NCBI GenBank assembly: GCA_027310605.1 | Contig: DAIDAN010000044.1 | Coordinates: forward strand, 1 to 5,271 | Length of the DNA stretch: 5,271 nt | Direction: 5' to 3' | DNA from: Candidatus Aenigmatarchaeota archaeon | GTDB lineage: Archaea > Aenigmatarchaeota > Aenigmatarchaeia > Aenigmatarchaeales > DAIDAN01 | The notes under the pieces: generated by a model | What the model was told of the DNA's origin: nothing | Databases searched by the model: none | The model's input: only the letters and a program-made list of their open reading frames with translations | Shown here: piece after piece, positions 4,467 to 5,271 of the stretch | Numbering within the stretch: the stretch's first letter is position 1 | Layout of the letters: the number at the start of each line of letters is the position of its first letter | Made by a program: the position numbers and the translations under genes

Positions 4467-4651
4467 CCGCAGGGGGCTCCGCCCCCTTCAGTTTTTGGGA
4501 TGCACGAAAAATAGTATTTTTCGGCACGCCGGAAACTTCGTTTCCGTGCGATTCCTGATTCCCCCGATTTTCTCTCTCATTTCGAATTCGAGAGTCTTTT
4601 TCTTAATCTTTCTTTTTCGCAGGCGTTTTTCTTTTGCAAAGAAAAAGGCCT
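4467..4651 (-). other. Intron 2 of tRNA-Val, T-arm site, about 185 nt
   Basis: The longest intron of the pair separates T stem GAGAG from loop TTCGGTT. It holds several hairpins, including GGGGGC-GGA-GCCCCC near its 3' end and the element at 4502-4546 shared with tRNA-Gly intron 1. Both strands contain short open frames here (about 4488-4697), but they run through tRNA exons and look like chance. No homing-endonuclease motif was seen, and the intron is too short to encode one. Confidence 0.65.
4502..4546 (-). repeat. Copy B of the shared intron element (tRNA-Val intron 2)
   Basis: It carries the same outer blocks as copy A (19-mer at 4546-4528, TTTTTCGTGC at 4511-4502). The middle differs in sequence but can still fold, as GAAAAATA/TATTTTTC. 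Structure conserved with changed sequence suggests a functional RNA fold or common descent of the two introns. Confidence 0.8.
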
Positions 4652-4690
4652 CTCTCGATATCTGCCATGTCAAGGCAGCGTCATGACCAA

Positions 4691-4748
4691 TACCCATCAG
4701 ATTCGGTTGCTAGGAGTAAACCTAGAACCCCGCTGGAGGGTTCTGGTG
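4691..4748 (-). other. Intron 1 of tRNA-Val, D-loop site, about 58 nt
   Basis: This segment separates GTCTAG from TTGGTCATGAC. Its 5' end CACCAG can pair with CTGGTG of the exon, and it contains two further perfect small hairpins, GAACCC/GGGTTC and CTAGG/CCTAG, so the precursor begins as a row of three stem-loops. Boundaries are inferred from D-loop conservation and may be off by one or two bases. Confidence 0.65.
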
Positions 4749-4786
4749 CTAGACCACCAGCCCATCGATAAGAGAATTGCCATCAT

Positions 4787-4803
4787 TCTTTAAATAATTA
4801 AAC
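4787..4803. promoter_or_regulatory. Shared divergent TATA region for the tRNA pair and the Nudix gene
   Basis: CTTTAAATAATTAAA is AT-rich on both strands. On the minus strand it is centred about 29 nt before the tRNA-Val 5' end (4763), the normal archaeal spacing for a tRNA promoter. On the plus strand it is about 24-27 nt before the Nudix ATG (4819), which lacks a Shine-Dalgarno site and so is probably leaderless. Confidence 0.5.
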
Positions 4804-4818
4804 CCCCATACCAATTTC

Positions 4819-5076
4819 ATGTATGACCCGAACAAGGCGCACTATATCGTTGTTACCGGCATAATTCTCAAAGACGGCAAATTCCTGATAACGAAGCGCG
4901 CGCCTTCCGAGAAGGCTTTCCCGAACCTTTGGACTGTTCCCGGCGGAAAACTTGAAATGAACGATTACAAAAGCAGGAATAAGGATACTTCCGCGCATTG
5001 GTATAATGTTTTTGAAAGCGTTCTGCGGCGCGAGGTTCTCGAGAGTAAAGAACAAGATTTATTAAATAGGTTGTGA
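4819..5076 (+). pseudogene. Truncated Nudix hydrolase
   Basis: Nudix enzymes hydrolyse nucleoside diphosphates linked to another group and often clean up damaged nucleotides. Residues 7-45 are typical: AHYIVVTGIILKDGKFLITK, then the PNLWTVPGGKLE block. A spacer (about 47-63), as in archaeal subfamilies with an extended box, leads to FESVLRREVLE at 65-75. The consensus Nudix box is GX5EX7REUXEEXGU. Here the sequence leaves the family after the first Glu of the EE pair: residue 76 is Ser, and only SKEQDLLNRL follows before TGA. The second metal-binding Glu, the closing Gly-hydrophobic pair and the whole C-terminal half (usually 60-80 residues) are missing, so activity is not expected. The change near base 5043 coincides with a drop in GC, suggesting a recombination or insertion joint rather than a point mutation. 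A short expressed remnant protein cannot be excluded. Confidence 0.7.
5056..5068 (+). promoter_or_regulatory. TATA box for the gene at 5090, inside the broken Nudix tail
   Basis: GATTTATTAAATA is centred about 28 nt before ATG 5090, as expected for a leaderless transcript; no Shine-Dalgarno sequence precedes that ATG. It overlaps the last codons of the Nudix remnant, so those codons are probably promoter DNA of the incoming gene rather than Nudix sequence. Confidence 0.45.
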
Positions 5077-5089
5077 ATAGCATATTATC

Positions 5090-5271
5090 ATGGGGTTTAT
5101 TAGAGATTTCATAAGTAAGGAAGAAGAGGAAATTATCAGGCATTCAAATATAGCTGTAAATAGGTTAGAAAAAGAATGGAGTTCATTTGTAAAAAAAGAT
5201 ACTTATCTGATATATGATTTTAAAGAGAGCTTGTTAAATCTAATCAAAGAAGCTAATACGCAGACAAAGAT
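5090..5271 (+). CDS. Unrecognised protein, N-terminal 60 residues, runs off the window
   Basis: The frame starts MGFIRDFISKEEEEIIRHSN and continues IAVNRLEKEWSSFVKKDTYL, then IYDFKESLLNLIKEANTQTK, open to the end of the window. It looks mainly alpha-helical and charged; there is no signal peptide or membrane segment. I do not recognise it. Codons are clearly more AT-rich than in the histone, RPA or winged-helix genes (many AAA, GAA, ATA, TTA). Together with the broken Nudix gene directly upstream, this suggests acquired DNA. The N-terminus alone does not identify a system. Confidence 0.6.
   Translation, partial: MGFIRDFISKEEEEIIRHSNIAVNRLEKEWSSFVKKDTYLIYDFKESLLNLIKEANTQTK

Larger units (their letters stand above)
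4444..4763 (-). tRNA. tRNA-Val(GAC) with two introns
   Basis: Three minus-strand exons assemble into 74 nt. Exon 1 (4763-4749): acceptor GGGCTGG, TG, then GTCTAG. Exon 2 (4690-4652): TTGGTCATGACG, anticodon arm CTGCC-TTGACAT-GGCAG, variable ATATC, T stem GAGAG. Exon 3 (4466-4447): loop TTCGGTT, CTCTC, acceptor CCGGCCC, discriminator A. Encoded CCA is at 4446-4444. The acceptor pairs at seven positions (one G-U), and the anticodon and T stems pair fully. Loop TTGACAT gives anticodon GAC (valine). The D arm pattern GGTCTAG...GGTCATGAC is typical of archaeal tRNA-Val. Intron 1 lies in the D loop after position 15 and intron 2 at the T stem/T loop border; exact cuts are not certain. Position 58 reads G instead of the nearly universal A. 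Confidence 0.85.

Noticed and set aside
4488..4697. Overlapping reading frames on both strands within the tRNA-Val locus
   Set aside because: They cover tRNA exons and intron hairpins, have low-complexity composition (Lys/Phe/Arg runs) and no promoter or ribosome-binding site; the tRNA explanation accounts for the sequence.

Overview
The window looks like chromosomal DNA of a small-genome archaeon, most likely a DPANN-type lineage; the phylum cannot be fixed from this sequence alone. The evidence is an archaeal histone, an archaeal RPA-type single-stranded DNA-binding protein, TATA boxes 22-30 nt upstream of apparently leaderless starts, GGTG-type Shine-Dalgarno sites on the other genes, and tRNA genes with several introns and an encoded CCA end. 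Protein genes are moderately GC-rich. Several intergenic stretches are almost pure A+T.

Layout: (1) 1-382, minus strand: N-terminal part of an RPA gene that runs off the window. (2) 507-1140, plus: wreck of a purD-like gene (GAR synthetase), with the ATP-grasp core deleted and at least four frame changes. (3) 1141-1344, minus: a 67-residue histone. It shares a palindromic TTTAAA promoter with a short AT-rich reading frame (1395-1601) that carries an early amber codon. (4) 1602-2440: mostly non-coding DNA with a perfect 18-bp palindrome followed by four 11-bp-spaced TGAAG-type units, several copies of AACTCTCAC, and one doubtful 62-codon ORF on the minus strand. (5) 2484-3374, plus: two small winged-helix-like DNA-binding proteins, bracketed by two extremely AT-rich tracts and by a large AACTCTCAC/GTGAGAGTT hairpin at 3546-3570. 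(6) 3743-4042, plus: an unrecognised 99-residue protein. (7) 4763 down to 4183, minus: a tandem pair, tRNA-Val(GAC) then tRNA-Gly(CCC), each split by two introns. The largest intron of each gene contains a closely similar ~45-nt double-hairpin element. (8) 4819-5076, plus: a Nudix hydrolase gene cut off inside its catalytic box, followed at 5090 by the start of an AT-rich unknown gene whose TATA box lies in the tail of the broken Nudix frame.

Taken together, the window shows information-processing genes (RPA, histone, tRNAs, small regulators) among decaying metabolic genes (purD, Nudix), which fits genome reduction plus local gene acquisition. The strongest material for follow-up is the four-intron tRNA pair with its shared intron element, the palindrome plus phased repeats near 1656-1718, and the repeated AACTCTCAC motif that becomes a full inverted repeat next to the winged-helix genes.
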